From Vibrio litoralis DSM 17657 (GTDB taxonomy: Bacteria; Pseudomonadota; Gammaproteobacteria; Enterobacterales; Vibrionaceae): DNA of 64,000 nucleotides. Position 1 is the first letter of the stretch; every line of letters begins with the position of its first letter. Shown piece after piece: positions 9,271-18,420 of the stretch. The stretch lies in NCBI RefSeq assembly GCF_000426765.1, contig NZ_KE384567.1:603152-667151 (forward strand). The letters are read 5' to 3'. The position numbers and the translations under genes were made by a program. The notes under the pieces were generated by a model. That model saw only the letters and a program-made list of their open reading frames with translations, was not told the origin of the DNA and searched no databases.

Positions 9271-10514
9271 GTCGTCGTGTTGTAGTAACAGGGATGTCTG
9301 GCGTCACTGCTTTTGGTAATGATTGGCAAGCGATTGAGCCTAAATTAAAAGCCTGTGAAAACGCTGTGCAGTTTATGGAAAGTTATGTGCAATACGATGG
9401 CTTAAACACCAAACTGGCCGCACCGGTATTGGATTTTGAACTGCCAAAGCACTACACCCGTAAAAAGATTCGCGGTATGGGTCGTGTCTCTCAAATGGCA
9501 ACCTTGGCTTCAGAAAATGCTCTACTGCAAAGTGGCTTATTAACCCCTGATGGCGAAAAGCATGGGGTACTGACTAATGGCCAAACTGGTGTCGCTTACG
9601 GCTCTTCAACTGGCAGCACTCCGGCTATTGGCGCATTTGGTGTCATGCTCAATGAAAAATCAACCCGCGCCATCACCGCCACGACTTATGTACAAATGAT
9701 GCCACATACCTCGGCGGTTAATGTCGGACTCTTCTTTGGACTACGTGGTCGCGTGATCCCAACCAGCAGCGCATGTACTTCAGGTAGCCAGGCCATTGGT
9801 TATGCTTATGAAGCAATCAAACATGGTTACCAAACAGTCATGGTAGCAGGCGGTGGTGAAGAACTATGCCCAACTGAGTCAGCAGTTTTTGATACCCTTT
9901 TTGCAACCAGTTTAAAAAACGACGCTCCGAAAACCACCCCTCGCCCTTATGATAAAGATCGAGATGGCTTAGTGATTGGTGAAGGTGCTGGCACTTTAGT
10001 GCTTGAAGACTATGAGCATGCGGTTGCCCGCGGCGCTACAATTTATGCCGAGATCGTCGGCTTTGCTAGCAATTGCGACGCTGCCCATGTCACTCAACCA
10101 CAAATGGAAAACATGCAACATTGTATGGAATTGGCGTTAGACAATGCTCAATTAGAACCAAGCGTGATTGACTACGTTTCCGCTCACGGCACTGCAACTG
10201 ATCGTGGTGATATCGCAGAAAGCCAAGCGACCTTTAATGTCTTTGGCAATCAAACCCCAATCAGTTCACTGAAAAGCTATTTTGGTCATACCTTAGGCGC
10301 TTGTGGTTCGATTGAAGCTTGGCTGAGCTTAGAAATGATGCATTCTGGCTGGTTTAGCCCAACGCTCAACTTAGAAAGCATCGATCCTGAATGTGGTGAT
10401 TTAGACTATATTCGTGGCGATGGCCGTGAAATGGATTGCCAATACATCATGAGCAACAACTTCGCGTTTGGCGGCATTAATACTTCGATTATTTTTAAAC
10501 GCCATTCTAACTAG
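9267..10514 (+). CDS. apeR: APE beta-ketoacyl-ACP synthase (ApeR-type)
   Basis: 415 residues and the last gene of the APE operon. It is a complete ketosynthase: Cys170 in SSACTSGSQAIG, His307 in SAHGTATDRGD and His341 in FGHTLGACGSIEA, with the C-terminal NNFAFGGINTS loop. It differs clearly from the ApeO-type enzyme. In the Xenorhabdus system ApeR is a second, homodimeric ketosynthase acting in addition to ApeO/ApeC. It starts within the apeQ stop. No strong terminator follows within the 97 bp to the next gene, though a new promoter for that gene is clear. Confidence 0.88.
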   Translation: MSRRVVVTGMSGVTAFGNDWQAIEPKLKACENAVQFMESYVQYDGLNTKLAAPVLDFELPKHYTRKKIRGMGRVSQMATLASENALLQSGLLTPDGEKHGVLTNGQTGVAYGSSTGSTPAIGAFGVMLNEKSTRAITATTYVQMMPHTSAVNVGLFFGLRGRVIPTSSACTSGSQAIGYAYEAIKHGYQTVMVAGGGEELCPTESAVFDTLFATSLKNDAPKTTPRPYDKDRDGLVIGEGAGTLVLEDYEHAVARGATIYAEIVGFASNCDAAHVTQPQMENMQHCMELALDNAQLEPSVIDYVSAHGTATDRGDIAESQATFNVFGNQTPISSLKSYFGHTLGACGSIEAWLSLEMMHSGWFSPTLNLESIDPECGDLDYIRGDGREMDCQYIMSNNFAFGGINTSIIFKRHSN

Positions 10515-10547
10515 CTTTCACAGCAAAATTCCTTTGATGCAAAACTA

Positions 10548-10579
10548 TTGACCCTAGACTTAGCTCTAGGGTTTATACT
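10548..10579 (+). promoter_or_regulatory. MerR-type promoter/operator of the downstream metal regulator
   Basis: A -35 TTGACC (10548-10553) and a -10 TATACT (10574-10579) are separated by 20 bp, the over-long spacer characteristic of MerR-family promoters. The spacer region holds a perfect dyad, ACCCTAGA (10551-10558) N6 TCTAGGGT (10565-10572). This resembles CadR/PbrR/ZntR operators and points to autoregulation of the gene starting at 10612. Confidence 0.85.
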
Positions 10580-10611
10580 TTAGAGAGTTTAAAAATATAA
10601 AGGAATGAGCA

Positions 10612-11067
10612 ATGTATAAAATCGGAGAACTGGCAAAATTGTGTGGCATTAATAATGACACCCTGCGATTTTATGAAAAGTCCGGCTTATTGAGCCCATC
10701 TGCACGCTCTGAATCTGGCTACCGCCTGTATAACGAGCAAGATAAGCAAGCGCTGCAATTTATTATTCGAGCCAAAAAGGTAGGGTTTAACCTTTCAGAT
10801 ATTAAAGAGTTGCTGGAAATCGAAGTCGATAAAGCCAGTAATTCCTGCTTTGATGTCAAACAAGTAGTGGATGCAAAACTCGCGGATGTCGAACAAAAAC
10901 TCTCTGAGTTGCAGCACTTTCAACGCTCATTAAAAACCTTATCGTCAGCTTGCTGTGGAGGTAAAGGTAGTGCTGAGGAATGCACTATCTTGCAAGCCTT
11001 GGAAACCAATACTGAGAAAGTGAAAGTAGAAAAACATCACCACTCCGAAAGCTGTCAGAAACATTAA
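10612..11067 (+). CDS. MerR-family heavy-metal (Zn/Cd/Pb) responsive regulator
   Basis: 151 residues. The N-terminal MerR winged helix (MYKIGELAKLCGINNDTLRFYEKSGLL) is followed by a dimerisation coiled coil and a metal loop, ACCGGKGSAEECTILQALE, near residues 118-136. That loop has the CC and later Cys pattern of the ZntR/CadR/PbrR group; the upstream regulatory Cys is in NSCFD. The C-terminal tail KHHHSESCQKH is His/Cys-rich, a feature of CadR-type sensors. It is preceded by its own operator and by AAAGGAATGAGC as ribosome binding site. Likely ligands are Cd, Pb or Zn. It converges on the CDF transporter gene with a 4-bp overlap. Confidence 0.85.
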   Translation: MYKIGELAKLCGINNDTLRFYEKSGLLSPSARSESGYRLYNEQDKQALQFIIRAKKVGFNLSDIKELLEIEVDKASNSCFDVKQVVDAKLADVEQKLSELQHFQRSLKTLSSACCGGKGSAEECTILQALETNTEKVKVEKHHHSESCQKH

Positions 11068-11963
11068 CTGGCAATATTAATCGTGAGCTGTAATTTCAAT
11101 GGCAGAGAAGACAAGCGAGTTTCAATACCATGTCTGGCTTGTTCAATATCATCACGTGAGATCAACTCACTAGAATCATCAACATGAAGATCCACATCGA
11201 CCCACAATTCATGACCCACCTTCACCACACCCGCTAATTCAATTTCTTGTTGAGAGTCTTTATTCATCACCATAATGCTTTGATCAACGGTTTGGTAAAT
11301 CTCTTTACTTGGTGCCATCAAAAAGATTTCTCTTAATGCAGAGCGCAGCATCTCAAACGGCACTTTAATAAAATAAAATGACATCAATAGCATCATCATT
11401 GGATCGGCATACACCGCGTATTTTGCCAGCGGTGTTAATGTCATCAACCAAGCCACCACAAACCCCGCGGTTACGGCAACGCTCAGTAATGTATCCATTT
11501 GCCATTGCTTCACTTCAGCATCAATCAAACCAGAAAAATTTTTGTTTCGTAATGAAACCATACACCACCAAGCCAGACCACAACCAATAACATTGATAAC
11601 ACCAAAGGCGGTTGCAATCGAAACATCAACAGCGCGGCCTCCAGTAAACATGGCACCAATCGCTGAATATAATGAATAGCTGACGATTAATAAGATCACC
11701 GCACCTTTGACCGCGATAACCGCAGGTTCGAATAGCGCACGACCAAAAGGAAATTGGGAATCGGATGGTTTTTTAATATAACGAGCGGCCACTAGCGACA
11801 ATAATGTTAACAGCAGGCTAACAAGGGAATACACCCCATCAAACATGATGACAAGCGAGCCAACAAGTAAGCCTACAATCAAGCCTCCCGCTGCAAATAT
11901 TGATGCAAAAACAGCGGAGAAAGCCAAAACACGATTTTCGTTACACCTTGTGTGAACAGACAT
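11064..11963 (-). CDS. Cation diffusion facilitator family protein
   Basis: 299 residues with about six helices (for example VFASIFAAGGLIVGLLVGSL; AVIAVKGAVILLIVSYSLYS) and a C-terminal cytoplasmic domain (IELAGVVKVGHELWVDVDL). It is related to predicted Co/Zn/Cd transporters of the CDF superfamily. The usual metal ligands are largely absent: the TM2 region reads FDGVYSLVS where DXXXD is expected, and TM5 reads QWQMD where HXXXD is expected. The substrate is therefore uncertain. Being next to a metal regulator suggests metal efflux, but the regulator's operator does not face this gene. The ribosome binding site AAAGGT lies 9 bases before the ATG. Confidence 0.8.
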   Translation of the reverse strand: MSVHTRCNENRVLAFSAVFASIFAAGGLIVGLLVGSLVIMFDGVYSLVSLLLTLLSLVAARYIKKPSDSQFPFGRALFEPAVIAVKGAVILLIVSYSLYSAIGAMFTGGRAVDVSIATAFGVINVIGCGLAWWCMVSLRNKNFSGLIDAEVKQWQMDTLLSVAVTAGFVVAWLMTLTPLAKYAVYADPMMMLLMSFYFIKVPFEMLRSALREIFLMAPSKEIYQTVDQSIMVMNKDSQQEIELAGVVKVGHELWVDVDLHVDDSSELISRDDIEQARHGIETRLSSLPLKLQLTINIAS

Positions 11964-11974
11964 TTGATTAATAC

Positions 11975-11990
11975 CTTTAGATAACTAAAG
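11975..11990. promoter_or_regulatory. Small dyad upstream of the CDF gene
   Basis: CTTTAG-ATAA-CTAAAG is a perfect 6-bp inverted repeat whose downstream edge merges with the AAAGGT ribosome binding site of the CDF gene. It could sequester that site in the mRNA or act as an operator. It is short enough to be chance. Confidence 0.3.
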
Positions 11991-12157
11991 ATATTTTGGC
12001 GCAATGGAGGCGCTTTACAATAATGATTTACAGCGACTAGAAATGGAAAAGCACGGGAAAAAATTAACTTAATATAATTCAACAACTAACGGCCAACATT
12101 AACTGTCATATTAATTGACACTGGCTGACTTAGCAAAGTAAAGACGGTTAAAATACT

Positions 12158-13036
12158 TTAGAAGTCGAACAGATAATCACTCACCTTATCGACTAACCAA
12201 TCAATGGCCGGGCTATCAGCGCCTTCGGCGCCACTGAACATACAAAAATCTTCTTGGGTTAATCCATAAGTATGGCGAATCACCGAAAGGCGCTGTTCAC
12301 GCAAGTGATGACGGATCAAGGGTTCAGGAAGTACTCCCCATGCCGATTCAGTCAATATGGTATTAAGCATGTACTCAAAACTAGAGAAACCAATATAGCG
12401 GCGAGAAAAAGGCTCTAAACTGGCATTATCTTGTTCATTCAGGTAGGCCATGACCGCTTGCATAGACTTACGTAACTCTTCATCGGTGACTCGTTGAATT
12501 TTGCTTAATGGATGAGTTGAACTACACACCGACATCATGCGAATTTTGCCTAAAGGCTGGCGAACAATACGAGCGTCATCGATATGTTCGTAATCCACTC
12601 CAAATGCAAAATCAACTTGTTGTGTGGCCACTAAATTGGCTAAGTCGCCACTAGAAGCCAAAATGATGTTAAATGAAGTGTTAGGAAACTGCTTACTGAG
12701 AGAATGGGCAAATTCCTGCCATAACATATCCGGTAAAGCATCATCACGAGCTATCCATATTTCAGCGGCAAACTCATTAGAAACTTGAGAACATATTCGA
12801 CGAACACGAGAAGCGGTAATAAGAATACTTTCGCAATCCTTATAAACGGCCTTCCCAATCTCAGACAAGGTGAGGTTATTGCCTGTGCGGATAAACAACT
12901 TAACATTAAGATCCGTTTCAAGTGCTTTAATGGCCATACTAAGTTTGGTGCGATTACATTCTAGCTGTCGGGCCGCTTCAGAAACAGAACCGGTATTAGC
13001 AACGGTGCAGAATGCTTCAATTTGTGACAAGTTCAT
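12158..13036 (-). CDS. LysR-family transcriptional regulator, target unknown
   Basis: 292 residues from ATG 13036, which has TTAGGTGA upstream; an in-frame extension to 13075 lacks such a site. The N-terminal winged helix is MNLSQIEAFCTVANTGSVSE followed by AARQLECNRTKLSMAIKALE, then a periplasmic-binding-protein-like effector domain. The recognition helix is atypical (CNRTKLSM rather than QPAVS), and the closing segment around EDFCMFSGAEGADSPAIDWL is not diagnostic. It stands alone between the CDF gene and glmS with no divergent partner, so I assign no regulon. Confidence 0.8.
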   Translation of the reverse strand: MNLSQIEAFCTVANTGSVSEAARQLECNRTKLSMAIKALETDLNVKLFIRTGNNLTLSEIGKAVYKDCESILITASRVRRICSQVSNEFAAEIWIARDDALPDMLWQEFAHSLSKQFPNTSFNIILASSGDLANLVATQQVDFAFGVDYEHIDDARIVRQPLGKIRMMSVCSSTHPLSKIQRVTDEELRKSMQAVMAYLNEQDNASLEPFSRRYIGFSSFEYMLNTILTESAWGVLPEPLIRHHLREQRLSVIRHTYGLTQEDFCMFSGAEGADSPAIDWLVDKVSDYLFDF

Positions 13037-13202
13037 AGCTGACTCACCTAATGAAAGTTTCAGAATAATAAACAATTTTTGAAAGATTGCCTAATATAGG
13101 TGATATAAAAAATGGCTGCGTCCAAACCTGAACACAACCATTTACTCACAACCAACATTTAGTTGCTAGAACTACACTGTAAACCATTAATTTAAATTGA
13201 AA

Positions 13203-15035
13203 TCACTCAACCGTCACAGCCTTGGCTAAGTTCCTTGGCTGGTCGACATCGGTGCCTTTAATCAAAGCAACATGATACGAAAGTAACTGCATTGGAATGG
13301 TGTAGTAGATTGGTGCGGTGATCTCGCTGACATGTGGAAGATTAATGATCTTCATGCTTTCATCCGCTTCAAACCCTGCGCCAGCATCCGCAAACACATA
13401 CAACAAACCACCACGTGCACGGACTTCTTCAATGTTTGATTTAAGCTTTTCTAGTAGATCATTATTTGGCGCGACTACTACCACTGGCATATCGGCATCA
13501 ATTAACGCTAATGGGCCATGCTTTAGTTCACCGGCAGCATAGGCTTCCGCGTGAATATAAGAGATTTCTTTTAGCTTTAACGAGGCTTCAACAGCAATTG
13601 GGTAAAACTCACCACGGCCTAAGAATAGTGTGTGATGTTTATCGGCAAAGTCTTCGGCCAAGGCTTCAATCTCTTTATCGTAAGCGAGTGCTTTTTCAAT
13701 TTGCGAAGGCAGTAAATGCAGAGCTTCCACAATTTCCGCTTCTTTTGCTCTATCGATACGTTGTTGCTGTTTACCCATAGCAGTGACTAGCATTAATAGC
13801 GCCGCAAGTTGAGTCGTAAAAGCTTTGGTTGAAGCCACGCCGATTTCAGTGCCGGCGCGTGTCATAAAGGCAAAGTCAGATTCGCGCACAAGAGATGAAC
13901 CAGCAACATTACAAATCGTCATCGCTGACATGTAGCCTTTCTCTTTAGCTAAACGTAATGCGGCCAAGGTATCTGCAGTCTCGCCTGATTGAGATAGAGT
14001 GATCAACAGGCTATTTGGACGAGTCACAAATTTTCGGTAGCGGAATTCTGATGCAATTTCCACATCACAACTTACGCCAGCCAAAGACTCAAACCAGTAA
14101 CGTGCTGTCATACCGGCATTGTAAGACGTACCACAAGCGATGATTTGTACATGCTCAACTTTAGATAGGATCTCGGCAGCATTCACGCCAATACTTTCGG
14201 TCACCACAGTGTCTTTGGTGAGTCGTGCTTCCATGGTATTAATTAATGCGGTTGGCTGCTCAAAAATTTCTTTTTGCATAAAGTGACGATATTGACCTTT
14301 ATCACCCGCATCATGCTCTGCGCTTGATTCAGAAACCGTACGCTCTACTCGCTCACCATTCTCAGCAAAAACGGTCACTTCACGGCGAGTCACTTCAGCA
14401 ACATCACCTTCTTCAAGGTACATAAAACGACGAGTGACATTTAATAGAGCCAATTGATCCGAGGCGATAAAGTTTTCACCTACCCCTAAACCAATCACAA
14501 TTGGGCTACCTGAGCGCGCAACCACTACACGGCTTGGATCTTTACGATCAAATACTACCGTGCCGTAAGCACCATCAAGCTGCTTAACCGCTTTTTGCAA
14601 TGCTTCGATTAATGTTTCAGAAGTACGACGTTCCCATTCAACTAAGTGAGCAATCACTTCGGTATCCGTTTGAGATTCAAACACATAACCACGCTCACGT
14701 AAGGTTTCACGCAAGGCTTGATGGTTTTCAATAATACCATTGTGTACCACCGAAATATCATTAGAAACGTGTGGATGAGCATTGATTTCAGAAGGTTCAC
14801 CATGAGTAGCCCAACGAGTATGAGCAATACCGGTTCCACCAAACACATCGGCAGCGTCAACCGCATCGGCTAATTCTTGTACTTTGCCTAAGCGGCGCAC
14901 GCGCGTCATGTTTGAATTAGCATCGACCACCGCGACACCGGCTGAGTCATAGCCGCGATATTCCAAACGACGTAAACCTTCAACAAGAATTTCAGCTACA
15001 TCACGCTGCGCAACAGCACCAACGATTCCACACAT
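13203..15035 (-). CDS. glmS: Glutamine-fructose-6-phosphate aminotransferase (isomerizing)
   Basis: 610 residues. The start is the ATG of MCGIVGA at 15035, so that Cys2 becomes the N-terminal nucleophile; longer frames are not real. The N-terminal glutaminase domain (residues 2 to about 230, with [15 protein letters not shown] and HNGIIENH motifs) is followed by two SIS isomerase domains ([24 protein letters not shown]) and a C-terminal [11 protein letters not shown]. It makes glucosamine-6-phosphate for peptidoglycan and LPS. It lies 80 bp downstream of the DeoR-family gene, probably in the same transcript; no glmS ribozyme is seen in that gap. Confidence 0.97.
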   Translation of the reverse strand: MCGIVGAVAQRDVAEILVEGLRRLEYRGYDSAGVAVVDANSNMTRVRRLGKVQELADAVDAADVFGGTGIAHTRWATHGEPSEINAHPHVSNDISVVHNGIIENHQALRETLRERGYVFESQTDTEVIAHLVEWERRTSETLIEALQKAVKQLDGAYGTVVFDRKDPSRVVVARSGSPIVIGLGVGENFIASDQLALLNVTRRFMYLEEGDVAEVTRREVTVFAENGERVERTVSESSAEHDAGDKGQYRHFMQKEIFEQPTALINTMEARLTKDTVVTESIGVNAAEILSKVEHVQIIACGTSYNAGMTARYWFESLAGVSCDVEIASEFRYRKFVTRPNSLLITLSQSGETADTLAALRLAKEKGYMSAMTICNVAGSSLVRESDFAFMTRAGTEIGVASTKAFTTQLAALLMLVTAMGKQQQRIDRAKEAEIVEALHLLPSQIEKALAYDKEIEALAEDFADKHHTLFLGRGEFYPIAVEASLKLKEISYIHAEAYAAGELKHGPLALIDADMPVVVVAPNNDLLEKLKSNIEEVRARGGLLYVFADAGAGFEADESMKIINLPHVSEITAPIYYTIPMQLLSYHVALIKGTDVDQPRNLAKAVTVE

Positions 15036-15115
15036 ATTGTTATCCTTTTTTATTCCTTTACCAGCACCAAGCAAAAGGTGGTAAAGCGTAATTTAATAAA
15101 TTAAGTTTTTCGATA

Positions 15116-15877
15116 TTAGGCAACCAGAACTTGCACATTATGTTTCTGTATTTGTGCTTGTTGTTCGGAAGAAATGCCATTATCAGTTACCAGCACATCG
15201 ACTTTGTCCCATGCCAGCTCTAAATTTGGAATTTTTCTACCAATCTTGTCAGATTCCACCATCACTACCACACGGCGCGCCACTTCGGACATCACCTGAC
15301 TTAAACCTAAAAGTTCATTAAATGTGGTGGTTCCGCGGGCTAAGTCGATGCCATCGGCGCCGATAAATAGCTGATCAAAATCGTAAGAGCGAAGCACTTG
15401 TTCTGCGACTTGGCCTTGGAATGATTCCGAATGGGTGTCCCAAGTGCCGCCGGTCATTAATAAGGTTGGTTCGCTTTCTAGTGCATTTAATGCATGGGCG
15501 ACATTCAGTGAGTTAGTCATCACCACTAAACCACGCTTATGATTAAGTTGTTCGATCAAAGCACCGGTAGTGCTGCCGCTATCAATAATGATTCTATGGT
15601 GATCTTTAATCAGTGATGCTGCGGCTTTCGCTAACTCAACCTTTCGCTTCGAAACTTCTTCCGAAAATGCTTCATTGATAATTTCTTTCGGTAACGCAAT
15701 CGCTCCACCGTAACGGCGCAATAGCAAACCACTGGATTCCAATGCTGACAAGTCTTTCCTTATGGTGACTTCAGAGATATTAAATTGCTTATTCAAAGCT
15801 TCAACACTGACTTCACCTAATTCATTTACTTGTTGAACAATAAGGTGACGTCGCTGTTGAGTATTTCGTTTTGACAT
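15116..15877 (-). CDS. DeoR/GlpR-family regulator linked to glmS
   Basis: 253 residues from ATG 15877 (MSKRNTQQRRHLIVQQVNEL); the longer frame to 15922 would run through the likely operator. The N-terminal DeoR helix-turn-helix (VEALNKQFNISEVTIRKDLS) is followed by a sugar-phosphate sensor domain with SGSTTGAL and IGADGID motifs. The pairing with glmS is conserved in vibrios (V. cholerae has the same neighbours beside pykF), so an amino-sugar phosphate effector is plausible. A 10-bp inverted repeat lies just upstream and suggests autoregulation of DeoR-glmS. Confidence 0.88.
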   Translation of the reverse strand: MSKRNTQQRRHLIVQQVNELGEVSVEALNKQFNISEVTIRKDLSALESSGLLLRRYGGAIALPKEIINEAFSEEVSKRKVELAKAAASLIKDHHRIIIDSGSTTGALIEQLNHKRGLVVMTNSLNVAHALNALESEPTLLMTGGTWDTHSESFQGQVAEQVLRSYDFDQLFIGADGIDLARGTTTFNELLGLSQVMSEVARRVVVMVESDKIGRKIPNLELAWDKVDVLVTDNGISSEQQAQIQKHNVQVLVA

Positions 15878-15890
15878 AAAATAAAACCGA

Positions 15891-15933
15891 TTAAGTTTCG
15901 AAACGAAACACATTAAACACAATCGAAACTTAA
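15891..15933. promoter_or_regulatory. Candidate operator of the DeoR-family regulator
   Basis: TTAAGTTTCG (15891-15900) and CGAAACTTAA (15924-15933) form a perfect 10-bp inverted repeat separated by 23 bp. An additional GTTTCGAAACGAAAC word lies in the left part (15895-15909). Such A/T-flanked GAAAC/GTTTC words are typical of DeoR-family sites. It sits 14-56 bp upstream of the regulator start, where repression would act. Confidence 0.55.
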
Positions 15934-16275
15934 TTGTCTATTTTTTTCACTATAAAAAATAAATGTTTTTTGCAGAAACCTTGTTCTAAGACAAGTAAGT
16001 ATCGTGATCTTACCCACAAAGACTGGTAAAATTATTACCCCATTTAAGAAACAAAATTACAACGCAGCCCCTCGCAGACTGCAAAATGAAATGGTGGCTG
16101 CAACGAAAGTGAAGTGTGGCCGTGCGAGAATGAGAATAATGGCTACAATGTAGGTCAGGCAATAAAAACGCAGCAAAGAATTTCTGTTTTAATGCACCCA
16201 ACCAATCAAGTTGCTTGCGATTAAAACGTGTAAAAATTGAAAAATGTAATATTACTTACCGGAGAGTATCTACTC
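15934..16275. other. Divergent intergenic region before pykF
   Basis: About 340 bp separate the DeoR operator from the pykF start. A GTAATATTAC palindrome at about 16246-16255 lies close to the start, followed by CCGGAGAG as the ribosome binding site. A GC-richer stretch with GCAGCCCCTCGCAGACTGC (about 16055-16073) can form a short hairpin. I see no convincing Cra site and cannot place the promoter with confidence. Small frames here show no coding signature. Confidence 0.4.
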
Positions 16276-17688
16276 ATGAAAAAGACCAAAATCGTATGTA
16301 CGATTGGCCCGAAAACTGAATCTGTTGAGAAACTAACTGAACTAGCAAACGCTGGTATGAACGTAATGCGTTTGAACTTCTCACACGGTGATTTCGAAGA
16401 ACACGGCAATCGTATTGCTAACCTTCGCCAAGTAATGAAGAACACAGGCAAACAACTTGCAATCCTTTTAGATACTAAAGGTCCTGAAATCCGCACTATC
16501 AAACTAGAAAACGGCAATGATGTTGCTCTAGTAGCGGGTCAAGATTTCACATTCACAACTGACACTTCTGTTGTGGGTAACAAAAACACAGTAGCAGTAA
16601 CCTACCCTGGTTTCGCTCAAGACCTTAAAGCTGGCGATACTATCCTAGTAGACGACGGTCTTATCGAAATGGAAGTAGTTGCAACAACTGATACTGAAGT
16701 TAAATGTAAAGTATTAAATAACGGCGACCTAGGCGAAAACAAAGGTGTTAACCTTCCTGGCGTTTCTGTAAAACTTCCAGCACTAGCTGAAAAAGATAAA
16801 GCTGACCTTAAATTTGGTTGTGAGCAAGGCGTTGATTTCGTTGCTGCTTCTTTCATCCGTAAAGCAGACGACGTAAAAGAAATTCGTGAATTGCTATGTG
16901 CAAACGGCGGCGAAAACATCCAAATCATCTCTAAAATCGAAAACCAAGAAGGTGTTGATAACTTCGATGAGATTTTAGAAGCTTCTGACGGCATCATGGT
17001 TGCTCGTGGTGACCTAGGTGTTGAAATCCCAGTTGAAGAAGTAATCTTCGCTCAGAAAATGATGATCGAGAAATGTAACCGCGCACGTAAAGTGGTTATC
17101 ACTGCAACTCAAATGCTTGATTCTATGATCAAAAACCCACGTCCAACTCGCGCAGAAGCGGGTGACGTTGCGAACGCAATCATGGATGGTACTGATGCAG
17201 TAATGCTTTCTGGTGAGTCTGCGAAAGGTAAGTACCCTGTTGAAGCGGTAACTATCATGGCGCAAATCTGTGCTCGTACTGACCGTGCTCTAAAAGCAGA
17301 ACTAGGTTCTCGTTTAGACAGCCCTCGTCTACGTATCACTGAAGCAGTATGTAAATCAGCAGTAGAAACTGCCGAGAAACTTGCCGCTCCTGTAATCGTT
17401 GTGGCAACTGAAGCAGGCAAATCTGCGCGTTCAGTTCGTAAATACTTCCCAACAGCGAAAATCATCGCCGTTACGACTAACACTAAGACTGCAGCACAAC
17501 TTTGCTTGTCTAAAGGTGTAACGCCAATCGTTGTTGAGTCTATCAATGATACTGAAGACTTCTACCGTCAAGGTATGGCTCTAGCGCTAGAAACAGGCTA
17601 CGGCGAGAAAGGCGATGTAACTGTTATGGTTTCTGGTGCTCTAGTACCATCAGGCACAACTAACACTTCTTCTGTTCACGTTCTTTAA
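16276..17688 (+). CDS. pykF: Pyruvate kinase I
   Basis: 470 residues from ATG 16276 ([20 protein letters not shown]), with GGAGAG upstream. It catalyses phosphoenolpyruvate plus ADP to pyruvate plus ATP, the last step of glycolysis. The barrel motif is [17 protein letters not shown]; the B domain follows at about residue 70; the active-site motif with Lys and Glu is [29 protein letters not shown] and the C-terminal allosteric domain are present. Length matches the fructose-1,6-bisphosphate-activated PykF type. Codon use is strikingly uniform, as expected for a highly expressed gene. It is monocistronic, closed by a strong terminator. Confidence 0.97.
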   Translation: MKKTKIVCTIGPKTESVEKLTELANAGMNVMRLNFSHGDFEEHGNRIANLRQVMKNTGKQLAILLDTKGPEIRTIKLENGNDVALVAGQDFTFTTDTSVVGNKNTVAVTYPGFAQDLKAGDTILVDDGLIEMEVVATTDTEVKCKVLNNGDLGENKGVNLPGVSVKLPALAEKDKADLKFGCEQGVDFVAASFIRKADDVKEIRELLCANGGENIQIISKIENQEGVDNFDEILEASDGIMVARGDLGVEIPVEEVIFAQKMMIEKCNRARKVVITATQMLDSMIKNPRPTRAEAGDVANAIMDGTDAVMLSGESAKGKYPVEAVTIMAQICARTDRALKAELGSRLDSPRLRITEAVCKSAVETAEKLAAPVIVVATEAGKSARSVRKYFPTAKIIAVTTNTKTAAQLCLSKGVTPIVVESINDTEDFYRQGMALALETGYGEKGDVTVMVSGALVPSGTTNTSSVHVL

Positions 17689-17713
17689 TTAAAACGAACG
17701 GATAGAAATACCA

Positions 17714-17740
17714 AAAGGAGGCCAATTGGCCTCCTTTTTT
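17714..17740 (+). terminator. Rho-independent terminator of pykF
   Basis: AAAGGAGGCCAATTGGCCTCC forms a perfect stem with almost no loop, followed by a run of six T. It lies 25 bp after the stop codon. Confidence 0.92.
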
Positions 17741-17835
17741 ATGCTTTTCTTACCCTTACAAAACACAATCCACCTTTAGCTGTACAACTCACTGCACTAT
17801 CCTTCCCTACATTAGATACTACCTTTCCTACCCCA

Positions 17836-17967
17836 TTACCAACCAAAGAACTCTTGATGATGAGTATTCAGCAACACCACCAGCAATAAGAAATATAAAG
17901 CACTAATATTGATAGCGAGTACTAACAAACTAGCAATCGTTACTCTAACAACCACGACATTAGACAT
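17836..17967 (-). CDS. Candidate 43-residue single-span membrane protein
   Basis: ATG 17967 to TAA 17836 encodes 43 residues: a short N-terminus (MSNVVVVRV), one hydrophobic helix of about 24 residues (TIASLLVLALNISALYFLLL-like, continuing VVLL) and a polar, aromatic tail NTHHQEFFGW. GGTGAG lies 7 bases upstream as a ribosome binding site. The amphipathic order (basic residue, then helix, then polar tail) suggests an inserted small protein. I recognise no family. It lies antisense to no other gene, in the pykF-ilvH gap. Confidence 0.5.
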   Translation of the reverse strand: MSNVVVVRVTIASLLVLAINISALYFLLLVVLLNTHHQEFFGW

Positions 17968-18058
17968 AAGCCACTCACCGAAATTGATAAATATCCATTC
18001 AATAAGTTTAGTGAAGTTTTGCCGATTTATTAGACTAAAGTCTTAGATCTTTTCTTTA

Positions 18059-18342
18059 TATACCCAAGTAACTTCAAGCTGCGAGTTTCAGCAAGAATAA
18101 AACAAGCTTTAGGCAAGACAAATTGAACATGATCATAGTTAGTCTATCTCTGCTCAATTTAACGCAGCATAAAGCTTGTTTTAACTTGCCCTTCGGGAGC
18201 TTCATCCAAACCTCTTCTTTTTTATAAGAGATAGGCAGCGTCAGATTGGTTTGAAAGGTACTTACATTCCTTCGCCAATCTTCCTTGCCTAAAGGTTTGG
18301 ATGATAGCTCTGAATTCTGCATCTTAAAGTCACTTGGGTATA
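18059..18342 (+). repeat. MITE-like element, copy 1 (284 bp)
   Basis: Ends are imperfect inverted repeats of about 24 bp: TATACCCAAGTAACTTCAAG at the left, and at the right the complement reads TATACCCAAGTGACTTTAAG. Inside are two further hairpins: ACAAGCTTTA paired with TAAAGCTTGT, and CATCCAAACC paired with GGTTTGGATG. Copies at 31110-31382 (same orientation) and 51774-52040 (inverted) share most of the sequence. No ORF or transposase is present; a short frame over the right half is part of the repeat. Confidence 0.88.
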
Positions 18343-18356
18343 AAAGATTGGAGCAT

Positions 18357-18383
18357 AAAAAAACGCAACCCGTAGGCTGCGTT
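18357..18383 (-). terminator. Terminator of ilvIH
   Basis: On the minus strand AACGCAGCCTACGGGTTGCGTT forms a stem followed by seven T. It lies about 38 bp beyond the ilvH stop. Confidence 0.85.
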
Positions 18384-18420
18384 ATCTGTTATTGCGTTAT
18401 GATGTATAAAATAGCAGGCG

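Noticed and set aside
6831..10514. Housekeeping fatty acid synthesis (fabF, fabZ, fabG, fabB)
   Set aside because: The KS-DH-KR-KS order, LolA/MMPL/DUF3261 neighbours and lack of acpP or fabD fit an aryl polyene cluster instead.
15036..15115. glmS ribozyme or riboswitch in front of glmS
   Set aside because: The 80-bp gap is AT-rich with no glmS ribozyme core, and such ribozymes are found in Firmicutes.
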